Part shown: positions 50,153 to 57,994 of the stretch, in pieces
Position numbering within the stretch: position 1 is the first letter of the stretch
How the letters are laid out: each line of letters starts with the position of its first letter
NCBI RefSeq assembly: GCF_900101955.1
Contig: NZ_FNAQ01000001.1
Coordinates: 313,358 to 377,357, forward strand
DNA from: Desulfuromonas thiophila
GTDB lineage: Bacteria > Desulfobacterota > Desulfuromonadia > Desulfuromonadales > Desulfuromonadaceae
Reading direction: 5' to 3'
DNA length: 64,000 bases
Notes under the pieces: generated by a model
The model's input: only the letters and a program-made list of their open reading frames with translations
Database searches by the model: none
Told to the model about the DNA's origin: nothing
Translations under genes and position numbers: made by a program

Positions 50153-50956
50153 ATGTCCAAGCCGCTTGCACATAAAACGCTTTTGCCGGTGGCCATCATC
50201 CTGACGGCCTTTGTCACCCTGTGCTTTGTTCTGCTTTACAGTTATGTGCGCAGCCTTATGGTTGATGCCGCCGTCGGCCGTACGCTGTGCATGGCGCAAA
50301 CGGTGGCGCGTTCAACCAGTTACGACATGTTGCATAACGATCATGCGGCTCTGGCCTACATGGTGGAGAATATCGGCAGCAACCCCGATGTGGTCCATTT
50401 GCGAATTTTCGATAAGAAGGGCGTGGTGCGTTTCGCCCGGGATGAGCGCGAGGTCGGGCAACTGGTGGACATGCGGGCAGAAAGCTGCACCATCTGCCAT
50501 AATGAGGACATACAGCTGGATGGCAGCCAGACCGAGCGGGTGCGCTATTTCAGTGGCGTCACTGGTGAGCGGGTGCTTGGCGTGACGGTTCCCATTCCAC
50601 GGCAGCAGGGGTGTGTGACTGCCAACTGTCATGCGGGCAGTGAGGGACTGTCTTTGCTCGGGACGGTAGATGTTGGCGTGTCGCAGCGGCCACTTGAACG
50701 CAACATGGGCCGCATTGGCAAGGCGCTATTCGGGTTTTGGCTGATGGTGGTGGTGTTGGCGGTGGGACTGCTGTCGGTCATTATCCAGAAAAATATTCTG
50801 GTTCCTGTTGCCAACCTGATCCGTTACAGTAAGGACGTCAGTCGGGGCGCGCCGCTCAGCGTGGCTGAACCTGATGACTGCCATGAGTTTCAGTTTCTAG
50901 CCCGGCTGATCCGCGATTTAAGCCGGCCGGGGAAGTCGGATGAAGAGCCGCGCTGA
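50153..50956 (+). CDS. Orphan haem c-type periplasmic sensor with HAMP but no kinase
   Basis: The 267-residue protein (ATG 50153, GAGGA upstream) has TM1 (about 13-33) and a periplasmic domain homologous to that of the kinase at 44795. The haem motif is CTICH (112-116) and the CX4CH motif CVTANCH (154-160), with GVVRFARDEREVG matching GVVTFSTDKAELG. TM2 (about 190-210) and a HAMP-like segment (PVANLIRYSKDVSRG) follow, then about 30 residues and the stop. No kinase, cyclase or methyl-accepting domain is present. It may modulate the kinase by forming mixed dimers, or carry electrons. Both are inference. Confidence 0.82.
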   Translation: MSKPLAHKTLLPVAIILTAFVTLCFVLLYSYVRSLMVDAAVGRTLCMAQTVARSTSYDMLHNDHAALAYMVENIGSNPDVVHLRIFDKKGVVRFARDEREVGQLVDMRAESCTICHNEDIQLDGSQTERVRYFSGVTGERVLGVTVPIPRQQGCVTANCHAGSEGLSLLGTVDVGVSQRPLERNMGRIGKALFGFWLMVVVLAVGLLSVIIQKNILVPVANLIRYSKDVSRGAPLSVAEPDDCHEFQFLARLIRDLSRPGKSDEEPR

Positions 50957-51000
50957 CCAGCGCCTCAGCCACACTGCCTGCAAGCCTTGAGAGCGACTCC

Positions 51001-51564
51001 ATGGCGACAGAAGAAAAGAACCTGTCGGATCGGCAGGATGTCTTGCGTCAGCCGCGTCAGCGGCAGGCCCGGATACAGGCGCACATCGATGCCCTTCATT
51101 TCCTGTCGCGGCAGGGGCTATTGGCCATGGCGGTTTTCTTTGCGATCAGTCTCGTGGCTGTCTATTTTCAGGACAGCAACATCCTGGCTTATGCTTCTCC
51201 CAAAACCCGCGATCTTTTAGGTAAGCCCCCTTCAGCCGGCCTGATCAATATTGCCTTGGCTGTCTACAGTTTTTCCGCCCTGATTCTGGCACTGGCCCGC
51301 CTGTCGGAGCAGACCGAGCGGTATCGTGGCTGGCCGCATGTCGGTTATCTGACAGTCTTCTATATCTTCTATGCCTTTGATCAGGCCCTGCGCGTTAATG
51401 CCGTGGCTGTCATTATTGCCGGCAGCACCATTTTGGGGCTGGAATACTACAGCACCTGGAGCTATGCGCGGGAAGCCATCCGGCGCGAGAAGGCCATCCT
51501 GCGCAAGTTGCAGCAGTCATCCTCCCCAGACGGCGATCTCTCTTCGCCTTCATCCACCGAATAA
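51001..51564 (+). CDS. Inner-membrane protein of unknown function in the cytochrome locus
   Basis: This 187-residue protein has a basic/Gln-rich N-terminus and four hydrophobic segments (about 37-55, 82-100, 115-130 and 135-150). A charged helical tail carries EAIRREKAILRKLQQSS. It begins 44 bp after the orphan haem sensor on the same strand. No family recognised. Confidence 0.65.
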   Translation: MATEEKNLSDRQDVLRQPRQRQARIQAHIDALHFLSRQGLLAMAVFFAISLVAVYFQDSNILAYASPKTRDLLGKPPSAGLINIALAVYSFSALILALARLSEQTERYRGWPHVGYLTVFYIFYAFDQALRVNAVAVIIAGSTILGLEYYSTWSYAREAIRREKAILRKLQQSSSPDGDLSSPSSTE

Positions 51565-51663
51565 GACGGGTATTTGTCCTGGCGTTTAGCCGCGATGACT
51601 AACCAGGGTGTGCCCGTTATTTATCAGGGTCGCTGGTATACTGAGCGATTGCTGGCGGTCGAG

Positions 51664-51990
51664 CTAGGCGACGTCTTCGGCGTCTTCCGGCGTGCTGTTG
51701 AGATGTAACCGGCAATGCTGACAGTGTCTGCTCCAGGAAGTCGTCAGACCGCGCATGTGGAAGAACTGGCCACAGCGCGGACAGCGGCTGAAACTCACAC
51801 CGACACCGGCGCCGCCGGCAGCCAAGAGCCAGAGAATGCCGACAGTGATGGCGGCGGCCTGCCCCTCGGCCAGAATCAATGCCAGGCTGATAGCGGGCAG
51901 ATAGCTGATAAAGACGGACCAGAGAATCAGACGCTTTTTGCGCAAAGCCGCCAGTTGAGAGACGAAAGCCGTACGTTCCGCAGAGTTCAT
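51664..51990 (-). CDS. Small membrane protein with a C-terminal zinc ribbon
   Basis: The 108-residue protein (ATG 51990, AAGGA upstream) has two TM helices (about 22-42 and 46-64). A zinc ribbon follows, with two CxxC knuckles CPRCG and CQHCR separated by about 22 residues. Function unknown; similar proteins are membrane-bound putative zinc-ribbon factors. It is transcribed against the preceding cytochrome genes. Confidence 0.7.
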   Translation of the reverse strand: MNSAERTAFVSQLAALRKKRLILWSVFISYLPAISLALILAEGQAAAITVGILWLLAAGGAGVGVSFSRCPRCGQFFHMRGLTTSWSRHCQHCRLHLNSTPEDAEDVA

Positions 51991-52247
51991 GGCAGATCCT
52001 TCGATGAAAAAGGGGCTGGCTTGAGCGTGAGCGGGCTGCGACGAATGATTGCTGTTCGCGCCGGCGGAGCTCGATAGAAAGCCGTTTGAGTTACTGTAGT
52101 GCAAAAGCTGTGGGAGGTGAAGACCTTAGCTGGTCGCCTGTGTGAAAAAAGGGGGGTGTATATTTCTTCAGGGCAGAAGAAATGACGCGGAGAATCGGGC
52201 TGTTGGCTCTGCCGGCGGTGCCCTTTGGTCGCTGCCGGCGCTGTTGA

Positions 52248-52268
52248 CTGTATAATGTGCGCATACAG
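52248..52268 (+). promoter_or_regulatory. CTGTAT-N9-ATACAG dyad overlapping a TATAAT
   Basis: It shares half-sites and spacer with 42457-42477 and 47931-47951. A consensus TATAAT (52251-52256) lies within it. A good -35 was not found. Confidence 0.45.
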
Positions 52269-52271
52269 GCG

Positions 52272-52360
52272 GTTGACCTGCCGCTGCCACCGCTGGAGGC
52301 AGCGGCAGGTCAACTTGGCCAGATTTCAGGTCAACGGTACAGGTTGATGGTTGTTTTTAC
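52272..52360 (+). ncRNA. Candidate small structured RNA
   Basis: Just downstream of TATAAT lies a perfect 17-bp stem, GTTGACCTGCCGCTGCC / GGCAGCGGCAGGTCAAC (52272-52314). A weaker TCAAC / GTTGA stem follows, and then a T-rich stretch (GTTGTTTTTAC). The layout resembles a short RNA with terminator, but no family is recognised. Confidence 0.3.
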
Positions 52361-52527
52361 TGCACGGCATTTTCATTGCATCTGCCAAAACCACTCTGAG
52401 ATAGCTAGCGGCTGACGTGCTTCAGGTCGCCGCTGCTGCGACAATGGCGTCTGCTGGAGTTGGCGCCAAACCATTCGCTTTCACGGGCTGCTGGTTCGGT
52501 CGTTCCGTAACCGGCCTGCCGCTGAAG

Positions 52528-52546
52528 GTTTAAAGGAAGGTTAAAC
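52528..52546 (+). promoter_or_regulatory. Ribosome binding site in the loop of a start-proximal hairpin
   Basis: GTTTAA-AGGAAGG-TTAAAC directly precedes the ATG at 52547. The Shine-Dalgarno AGGAAGG is the loop of a 6-bp A/U-rich stem, which would keep it exposed or make it temperature-sensitive. Confidence 0.4.
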
Positions 52547-52762
52547 ATGTCTAGGTTGCAGTGGTTTTTGGTTCCTGTTTTCTTTCTGATGTCGGTCAGC
52601 CCGGTTTTGGCAGCCATGACGCTCAAGGCTCGCGGCGTTAGTTTGCTGGTTTGGCTGTTTGTTGGTTTTATCGCCATGTTTATTGCTTCCCAGATTGTTC
52701 CGGGCCTTTTGCATTGTCTGGCGTTGCTGCGTAATTTATTCAAGGGGAAACGACTGGTGTAG
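52547..52762 (+). CDS. Small single-domain membrane protein, 71 residues
   Basis: The protein has a signal-peptide-like first helix (WFLVPVFFLMSVSPVLAAM) and a second TM (SLLVWLFVGFIAMFIASQIV), ending in the basic tail KGKRLV. The gene is lower in GC than its neighbours. A strong ribosome site (AGGAAGG) precedes it and a clear terminator follows 46 bp after the stop, so it is probably a real monocistronic gene. Function unknown. Confidence 0.72.
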   Translation: MSRLQWFLVPVFFLMSVSPVLAAMTLKARGVSLLVWLFVGFIAMFIASQIVPGLLHCLALLRNLFKGKRLV

Positions 52763-52807
52763 CGGCGCGGGTTGCGCCGGGTATCCATATAAATGTTCTC
52801 TGAGCGG

Positions 52808-52832
52808 AGCCGGCCTTGGGCCGGCTTTTTTT
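52808..52832 (+). terminator. Rho-independent terminator after the 71-residue gene
   Basis: Stem AGCCGGCC / GGCCGGCT followed by seven T residues. Confidence 0.92.
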
Positions 52833-52958
52833 GTGGTGCGCCCGGCACCCGACGATTGCAAGGAGAGGGTTTTTTGCTCACCCTCGTTCAGGGTTGGTGA
52901 ACTGACCTGAAATCATGAGGGTTTAGCAGGCTTGTCCACACGGCTGTCAACGGTTTTT

Positions 52959-53006
52959 TAACAATATGTTGTATGTCGGCTGGCTAGTGGTCACTAGATG
53001 TTGTGT
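52959..53006 (+). promoter_or_regulatory. Pair of NrdR-box-like repressor sites
   Basis: Box 1 TAACAATATGTTGTAT (52959-52974) matches 12 of 16 positions of the NrdR consensus ACACWATATATWGTGT. Box 2 TCACTAGATGTTGTGT (52991-53006) matches 13 of 16. Start-to-start distance is 32 bp, three helical turns, the usual NrdR spacing. They lie 75-120 bp before the nrdD start. Confidence 0.75.
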
Positions 53007-53080
53007 TTAGGCCCTTTACTTTGTCGAAGGCTGTGGTAGAGTGCGATCCGTTGATTCTTTTTCACGGAAGGAGCGAGGTC

Positions 53081-55066
53081 GTGCACTATATTCGCAAGCG
53101 TGACGGGCGTCTGGTGCCCTTTGAGCAAAGCAAGATCACTGCTGCCATCCAGAAAGCGGTGCGGGCCGTTGGTGGCCAGGATATGGCCAAGGCTGAGCAG
53201 ATCGCACGGCAGGTGGTCGGTATTCTCGAGGTGATCTACAAAGGCAGCCGGGTCCCGACGGTGGAGAACGTGCAGGATCTGGTTGAAAAACAACTGATTG
53301 AAAGTGGCCATGCTCGCACGGCCAAGGCCTACATTCTCTACCGGCAGCAGCACGAGCAGTTGCGCGCCACTCGAACCTTTATGCAGCAGTCCATTGAGGC
53401 CATCGACTCCTATCTGACCCAGGAAGACTGGCGGGTCAAGGAGAATGCCAACATGGGCTATTCGCTGCAGGGTCTTAACAACCATATCGCGGCCAATATC
53501 ACCAGTAATTACTGGCTCAACAAAATCTACCCGCAGGCGGTTTCCGACGCGCATCGCCAAGGAGATTTTCACTTGCACGATCTTGGCATGCTGTCGGTTT
53601 ACTGTTGCGGTTGGGACCTGAAGGATCTGTTGCTCAAGGGCTTTACCGGCGCCTACGGCAAGGTGCAGAGCGGTCCAGCCTGTCATTTCCGCACGGCGCT
53701 GGGGCAGGTGGTGAATTTTTTCTATACCCTGCAGGGCGAGGCGGCCGGCGCGCAGGCTTTTGCCAGTTTCGATACCCTGCTGGCGCCCTTTATCCGCTTT
53801 GATGGCCTGGGTTACAACGAGGTGAAACAGGCCATGCAGGAGTTCATCTTCAACATGAATGTGCCGACCCGGGTCGGCTTCCAGACGCCATTCACCAATA
53901 TTACCCTTGATCTGAGGGTGCCTCGAACCATGGCGCACGAGGCGGTGATCGTCGGCGGGCGGCTGCAGGACGCTGTTTATGGCGACTTCCAGGCCGAGAT
54001 GGACCTGTTTAACCGAGCTTTCTGTGAGGTGATGATGGCGGGCGATGCTTCTGGCCGGATTTTCACCTTTCCCATTCCCACCTACAACATCACCGCCGAT
54101 CTTGACTGGGACAGCGAGCGGTTGCGGGCCGTGTGGGAGATGACGGCCAAATATGGCACGCCCTATTTCAGTAACTTCATCAATTCCGACATGGATCCCG
54201 AGGATGCCCGTTCCATGTGCTGCCGCCTGCGGCTTGACAACCGCGAGTTGCGCCGTCGTGGTGGGGGGTTGTTCGGCTCCAACCCGCTGACCGGTTCTGT
54301 TGGTGTGGTCACCCTCAATCTGCCGCGGGCCGCCTATCTGGCCGGCAGTCGCGAGGCGTTCTGGCAGCGTCTTGCCGAGCTGATGCAACTGGCCAGCGAT
54401 TCGCTGGAAATCAAACGCAAGCAGCTGGAGCGGTTCACTGAGGAGGGGCTTTATCCCTACAGTCGTCACTACCTGGCCGATATCCGTCAGCAGCGCGGTC
54501 GTTACTGGGACAACCACTTCTCCACCATTGGCCTGATCGGTATGCACGAGGCCGCGCTCAATCTGCTGGGTTGCGGTATTGACAGCCCGGCAGGTCGTGA
54601 ACTGGCGCAACAGACACTGGAATTCATGCGTCAGCGGCTGGAGGCTTTTCAGGAACAGACCGGTCACCTCTACAACCTGGAAGCAACCCCGGCCGAAGGT
54701 ACCAGCTTCCGTCTGGCGCGGGGGGATCGCGACCAGTTTCCGGACATTCGCACCTCCGGGACCAGTGAGCCCTATTACACCAACTCCACTCAGCTGCCGG
54801 TGGGTGTGACGGATGACATCTTTCAGGCGCTGCAGCATCAGGATGGACTGCAGACCCGCTATACCGGCGGTACCGTGTTCCACGGCTTTCTTGGTGAACG
54901 ACTGGAGGACTGGCGCAGCGCGCGATTGCTGGTGCGCCGTATTGCTGAAAACTTTCATTTGCCATATTTTACCATCAGTCCGACCTTTACCATCTGCCCG
55001 GTGCATGGCTACATCGCCGGCGAACATTTTACCTGCCCGCATGGCGCCGCCGAACAGGCGGCCTGA
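53081..55066 (+). CDS. nrdD: Anaerobic ribonucleoside-triphosphate reductase, main part lacking the glycyl-radical motif
   Basis: The 661-residue subunit starts at GTG 53081 (GGAAGGAG upstream). It has an ATP cone (IRKRDGRLVPFEQSKI), the class III core with GDFHLHDLGMLSVYCCGWDL and PTRVGFQTPFTN, and a C-terminal Zn-type segment CPVHGYIAGEHFTCPHG. It then stops at TGA 55064, before the RVCGY-type glycyl-radical loop that normally follows. The last CxxC is incomplete (CPHG). The missing loop is encoded separately just downstream. Class III reductases make dNTPs without oxygen, fitting an anaerobe. Confidence 0.93.
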   Translation: MHYIRKRDGRLVPFEQSKITAAIQKAVRAVGGQDMAKAEQIARQVVGILEVIYKGSRVPTVENVQDLVEKQLIESGHARTAKAYILYRQQHEQLRATRTFMQQSIEAIDSYLTQEDWRVKENANMGYSLQGLNNHIAANITSNYWLNKIYPQAVSDAHRQGDFHLHDLGMLSVYCCGWDLKDLLLKGFTGAYGKVQSGPACHFRTALGQVVNFFYTLQGEAAGAQAFASFDTLLAPFIRFDGLGYNEVKQAMQEFIFNMNVPTRVGFQTPFTNITLDLRVPRTMAHEAVIVGGRLQDAVYGDFQAEMDLFNRAFCEVMMAGDASGRIFTFPIPTYNITADLDWDSERLRAVWEMTAKYGTPYFSNFINSDMDPEDARSMCCRLRLDNRELRRRGGGLFGSNPLTGSVGVVTLNLPRAAYLAGSREAFWQRLAELMQLASDSLEIKRKQLERFTEEGLYPYSRHYLADIRQQRGRYWDNHFSTIGLIGMHEAALNLLGCGIDSPAGRELAQQTLEFMRQRLEAFQEQTGHLYNLEATPAEGTSFRLARGDRDQFPDIRTSGTSEPYYTNSTQLPVGVTDDIFQALQHQDGLQTRYTGGTVFHGFLGERLEDWRSARLLVRRIAENFHLPYFTISPTFTICPVHGYIAGEHFTCPHGAAEQAA

Positions 55067-55099
55067 TCCGGCCGGACAAAACCAACAAGGAGTTGAGCG

Positions 55100-55246
55100 A
55101 TGAGCGACAAATGCCAGCAGAAAACCGAGGTCTATTCCCGCGTGTGCGGCTTTTTCCGGCCGGTACAGCAGTGGAATCGTGGCAAACAGGAGGAATTTCA
55201 GCAGCGGCGTGAATACCGGCTCGACAGCGAGCGCGGCCAGCGCTGA
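55100..55246 (+). CDS. Separate glycyl-radical C-terminal peptide of NrdD (48 residues)
   Basis: This short ORF has its own ribosome site (AAGGAG, 7 bases before ATG 55100). It encodes KTEVYSRVCGFFRPVQQWN and then GKQEEFQQRREYR, the exact C-terminal block of class III reductases with the radical glycine in RVCGF (Gly 17). One Cys (C5) could complete the zinc site left unfinished in the main subunit. It is in the same frame as nrdD, separated by 11 codons with two in-frame TGA stops (55064 and 55094). So it looks like a fission of one gene. nrdG starts 8 bp after its stop. Confidence 0.88.
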   Translation: MSDKCQQKTEVYSRVCGFFRPVQQWNRGKQEEFQQRREYRLDSERGQR

Positions 55247-55254
55247 GACGTTCC

Positions 55255-55950
55255 ATGGCCATCAAGGGTTTCCAGGGCACCAGTCTGCTTGACTATCCCG
55301 GCCGGATTGCGTCACTGGTGTTTTTCGCCGGCTGCAACCTGCGCTGTCCCTACTGCCACAATCCCGGCCTGGTCGAGACACCAGAGCAGTATCCCGATAT
55401 AGCACTCGACGAGGTTGTGGCGCTGGTAGCCCAGCGGCGTGGTTTCATTGACGGAGTGGTCATTTCAGGCGGTGAGCCAACGCTTGATCCATTGCTGGTG
55501 GAACTGGCGACCGAGCTCAAGGGGCTGGGTTTGCAGGTCAAGCTGGATACCAATGGGTTGGCGCCGGCGGTCTTGGAGCGGTTGCTGGATCAGGGGTTGC
55601 TCGACGCGGTGGCGGTCGATCTCAAGACGGCGCCGGAGCGCTACCCGGAGCTTGGCGCCGGGCCGACAGCGGCCTTGGCTCTCAAGCAGACCCTGGCGTT
55701 GTTGCAACAGGCTCCGGTCGCGCTGGAATACCGCACCACCTGTATGCCGGCCCTGGTTGGGGCTGCCGACATTGCGGCCCTGGGACCGCTGGTGCAGGGT
55801 TGTCCGCTCTGGGTTCTGCAGCAGTTTGTTGCCGAACATGCCCTGAGTCCGGCGGCGCGCAGCTCTGTGCCGTACTTGCCGGAACAGATGCAGGAGTTGG
55901 CGGTACAGGCGGCGGCCTATGCCTGCCAGGTGCAGGTGCGCGGCCTGTAA
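55255..55950 (+). CDS. nrdG: Anaerobic ribonucleotide reductase-activating protein (radical SAM)
   Basis: The 231-residue activase has the radical-SAM cluster motif CNLRCPYC (about residues 26-33, CxxxCxxC), the glycine-rich VISGGEPTL and VKLDTNGL strands. It cleaves SAM to form the glycyl radical on NrdD, here presumably on the separate 48-residue peptide. It follows that ORF by 8 bp. A terminator lies 39 bp after the stop. Confidence 0.93.
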   Translation: MAIKGFQGTSLLDYPGRIASLVFFAGCNLRCPYCHNPGLVETPEQYPDIALDEVVALVAQRRGFIDGVVISGGEPTLDPLLVELATELKGLGLQVKLDTNGLAPAVLERLLDQGLLDAVAVDLKTAPERYPELGAGPTAALALKQTLALLQQAPVALEYRTTCMPALVGAADIAALGPLVQGCPLWVLQQFVAEHALSPAARSSVPYLPEQMQELAVQAAAYACQVQVRGL

Positions 55951-55988
55951 TTTGGCCAATGGCCCGTTCGGGCGGGAGAGAAGAATGG

Positions 55989-56022
55989 AAACCCGGCAGC
56001 TGATCAGGCTGCCGGGTTTTTT
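55989..56022 (+). terminator. Terminator of the nrd operon
   Basis: AAACCCGGCAGC / GCTGCCGGGTTT stem with a 7-base loop, then a T run. Confidence 0.92.
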
Positions 56023-56137
56023 GTGTCGACCTCTTGGTCGGCGGAATTGAATCCGCTGGCGCGGTTGTGGTAGCCTTGGGCGCTTTATCAGCGTGCGCCG
56101 CTTGTGACCGACGCCGGATTCTGGAGGAATGTAAATT

Positions 56138-56425
56138 ATGAAGATCACCACTACTGATGTTGCTGCTGTGGCCCGTTTGGCGCGGCTGGAGTTCGATAGC
56201 GGGGAGCTGGAAACCCTGCGGGACCAGCTTGAGCGTATTCTCGATCATGTTGAACAGCTTAATGCTCTGGACACCGGGGTCGTCGAGCCCATGGCTCATG
56301 CCCTGCAGATGGAAAATGCCTTTCGGCCGGATGCGGTGACGCCATCGCTGTCGCTAGAGCAGGCCCTGGCCAATGCTCCCCAGGCGCTGGAGGGCTGCTT
56401 CGGTGTGCCCAAGGTTATTGAATAA
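56138..56425 (+). CDS. gatC: Aspartyl/glutamyl-tRNA amidotransferase subunit C
   Basis: The 95-residue protein has the GatC pattern VARLARLEFDSGELE, ILDHVEQLNALDTGVVEP and the C-terminal GCFGVPKVIE. It wraps around GatA and helps it fold in the GatCAB complex, which converts Glu-tRNA(Gln) and Asp-tRNA(Asn) to the amides. Start: ATG 56138, with GGAGG upstream. First gene of gatCAB. Confidence 0.93.
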   Translation: MKITTTDVAAVARLARLEFDSGELETLRDQLERILDHVEQLNALDTGVVEPMAHALQMENAFRPDAVTPSLSLEQALANAPQALEGCFGVPKVIE

Positions 56426-56476
56426 CAGCAGGAATCACAGACGTGCAGGGGTTTACAGCCCCAGGAGAGAGCCCCA

Positions 56477-57934
56477 ATGGATTTGACCCACCTGACCATC
56501 ACGGAGATGCAACAGCAGCTTGACAGCGGCGCGCTGCGCTCTGTCGATTTGACCCAGGCTTTTCTTGACCGCATCGAACAGACCGATGCGCGGATCAATG
56601 CGTTTATCACGCGCTGCCCGCAGCAGGCTTTGCAGGCCGCCGAACGGGCCGATGCGGCCCGTGCTGCCGGTCCGGTTGCGCCTCTGTGCGGCATTCCGCT
56701 GGCGCTGAAGGATGTGCTGGTGACTGAGGGGGTCCGCACCACCTGCGCCTCCAAGATTCTGGGCGATTTCGTGCCACCTTACGACGCCACGGTGGTGCGC
56801 CGGCTCAAGGCGCAGGGCGCGGTGATTCTTGGCAAGCTCAACATGGACGAGTTTGCCATGGGCAGTTCCAGCGAGAACAGTGCCTTTGGGCCGGTGCGCA
56901 ATCCCTGGAATACCGACTGTGTGCCGGGTGGCTCATCTGGTGGCAGCGCTGCCTGTGTCGCGGCCCGCCAGGCGCCGGCCAGCCTGGGCACCGATACCGG
57001 CGGCTCCATCCGGCAGCCGGCGTCCCATTGTGGCGTTGTCGGTCTCAAGCCGACCTATGGCCGGGTATCGCGTTATGGCATGATTGCCTTTGCCTCATCC
57101 CTCGACCAGATCGGGCCGTTGACCCGCAGCGTGCGTGATAGCGCCCTGCTGCTGGGTGCCATTGCCGGGCATGATCCGGCCGATTCCACCAGTGCCCGGG
57201 TCGAGGTGCCCGATTATCTGGCAACGCTGGCGCAGGGTGTGGCCGGTCTACGTATTGGTCTGCCGCGTGAATACTTTATCGAGGGACTTGATCCCCAGGT
57301 GCGGGCCGCCCTGGAGGCCGCGCTGGCCACCTACCGCGAACTGGGCGCCGAACTGGTCGAGATTAGCCTGCCGCATACCGAATACGCCGTGGCCTGCTAC
57401 TATCTGGTGGCCACCGCCGAGGCATCCAGCAACCTGGCCCGCTTTGATGGCGTGCGCTATGGCGCGCGGGTCGATGCCGGCAAGGGGCTGGCGGCGCTGT
57501 ACAGTGCCACCCGCAGTCAGGGCTTTGGTGACGAGGTCAAGCGACGCATCATGCTGGGCACCTATGCGCTGTCGAGTGGTTATTACGATGCCTATTATCT
57601 CAAGGCCCAGAAGGTACGCACCCTGATCCGGCAGGATTTCGAACGCGCTTTCGCCGAGGTGGATTGCATTCTGACGCCGGTGGCGCCGACGCCGGCCTTC
57701 GCTCTGGGCGAAAAGGCTCAGGATCCGTTGACCATGTATTTGTCGGACATCTTCACCCTGTCGGCCAATCTGGCGGGCATCTGTGGTCTGAGCCTGCCTT
57801 GCGGGCTCTCCGCTGCCGGGTTGCCCATCGGGTTGCAACTGCTCGGCCGGCCCTTCGGCGAGGCCACGTTGCTGCGCTGCGGTCAGGCCTTTGAGCAGGC
57901 CACGGCCTGGCATCAGCGCCTGGCACCGCTGTAG
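56477..57934 (+). CDS. gatA: Aspartyl/glutamyl-tRNA amidotransferase subunit A
   Basis: The 485-residue amidase hydrolyses glutamine to feed ammonia to GatB. The Ser-cisSer-Lys triad is visible: K78 (IPLALKDV), S153 (GGSSGGSAA) and S177 ([12 protein letters not shown]). Family length is normal. It starts with GGAGAGAG upstream, 51 bp after gatC, and gatB follows at 60 bp. Confidence 0.96.
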   Translation: MDLTHLTITEMQQQLDSGALRSVDLTQAFLDRIEQTDARINAFITRCPQQALQAAERADAARAAGPVAPLCGIPLALKDVLVTEGVRTTCASKILGDFVPPYDATVVRRLKAQGAVILGKLNMDEFAMGSSSENSAFGPVRNPWNTDCVPGGSSGGSAACVAARQAPASLGTDTGGSIRQPASHCGVVGLKPTYGRVSRYGMIAFASSLDQIGPLTRSVRDSALLLGAIAGHDPADSTSARVEVPDYLATLAQGVAGLRIGLPREYFIEGLDPQVRAALEAALATYRELGAELVEISLPHTEYAVACYYLVATAEASSNLARFDGVRYGARVDAGKGLAALYSATRSQGFGDEVKRRIMLGTYALSSGYYDAYYLKAQKVRTLIRQDFERAFAEVDCILTPVAPTPAFALGEKAQDPLTMYLSDIFTLSANLAGICGLSLPCGLSAAGLPIGLQLLGRPFGEATLLRCGQAFEQATAWHQRLAPL

Positions 57935-57994
57935 CCGCTGTTTTCCTCTTTCAGCCGCCCTGTGGGGCACTGAACTGAAAAGGTTGAAACGACA

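Larger units (their letters stand above)
51991..52546. other. Long intergenic region with a possible small RNA
   Basis: No protein gene is supported across these 556 bases. They contain the CTGTAT-N9-ATACAG dyad with TATAAT (52248-52268), a 17-bp perfect hairpin (52272-52314), a T-run near 52353, and a ribosome-site hairpin (52528-52546). Confidence 0.5.
52763..53080. other. Upstream region of the anaerobic ribonucleotide reductase
   Basis: No gene. It contains the terminator of the upstream small gene and the pair of NrdR-like boxes. The promoter itself could not be placed with confidence. Confidence 0.5.
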
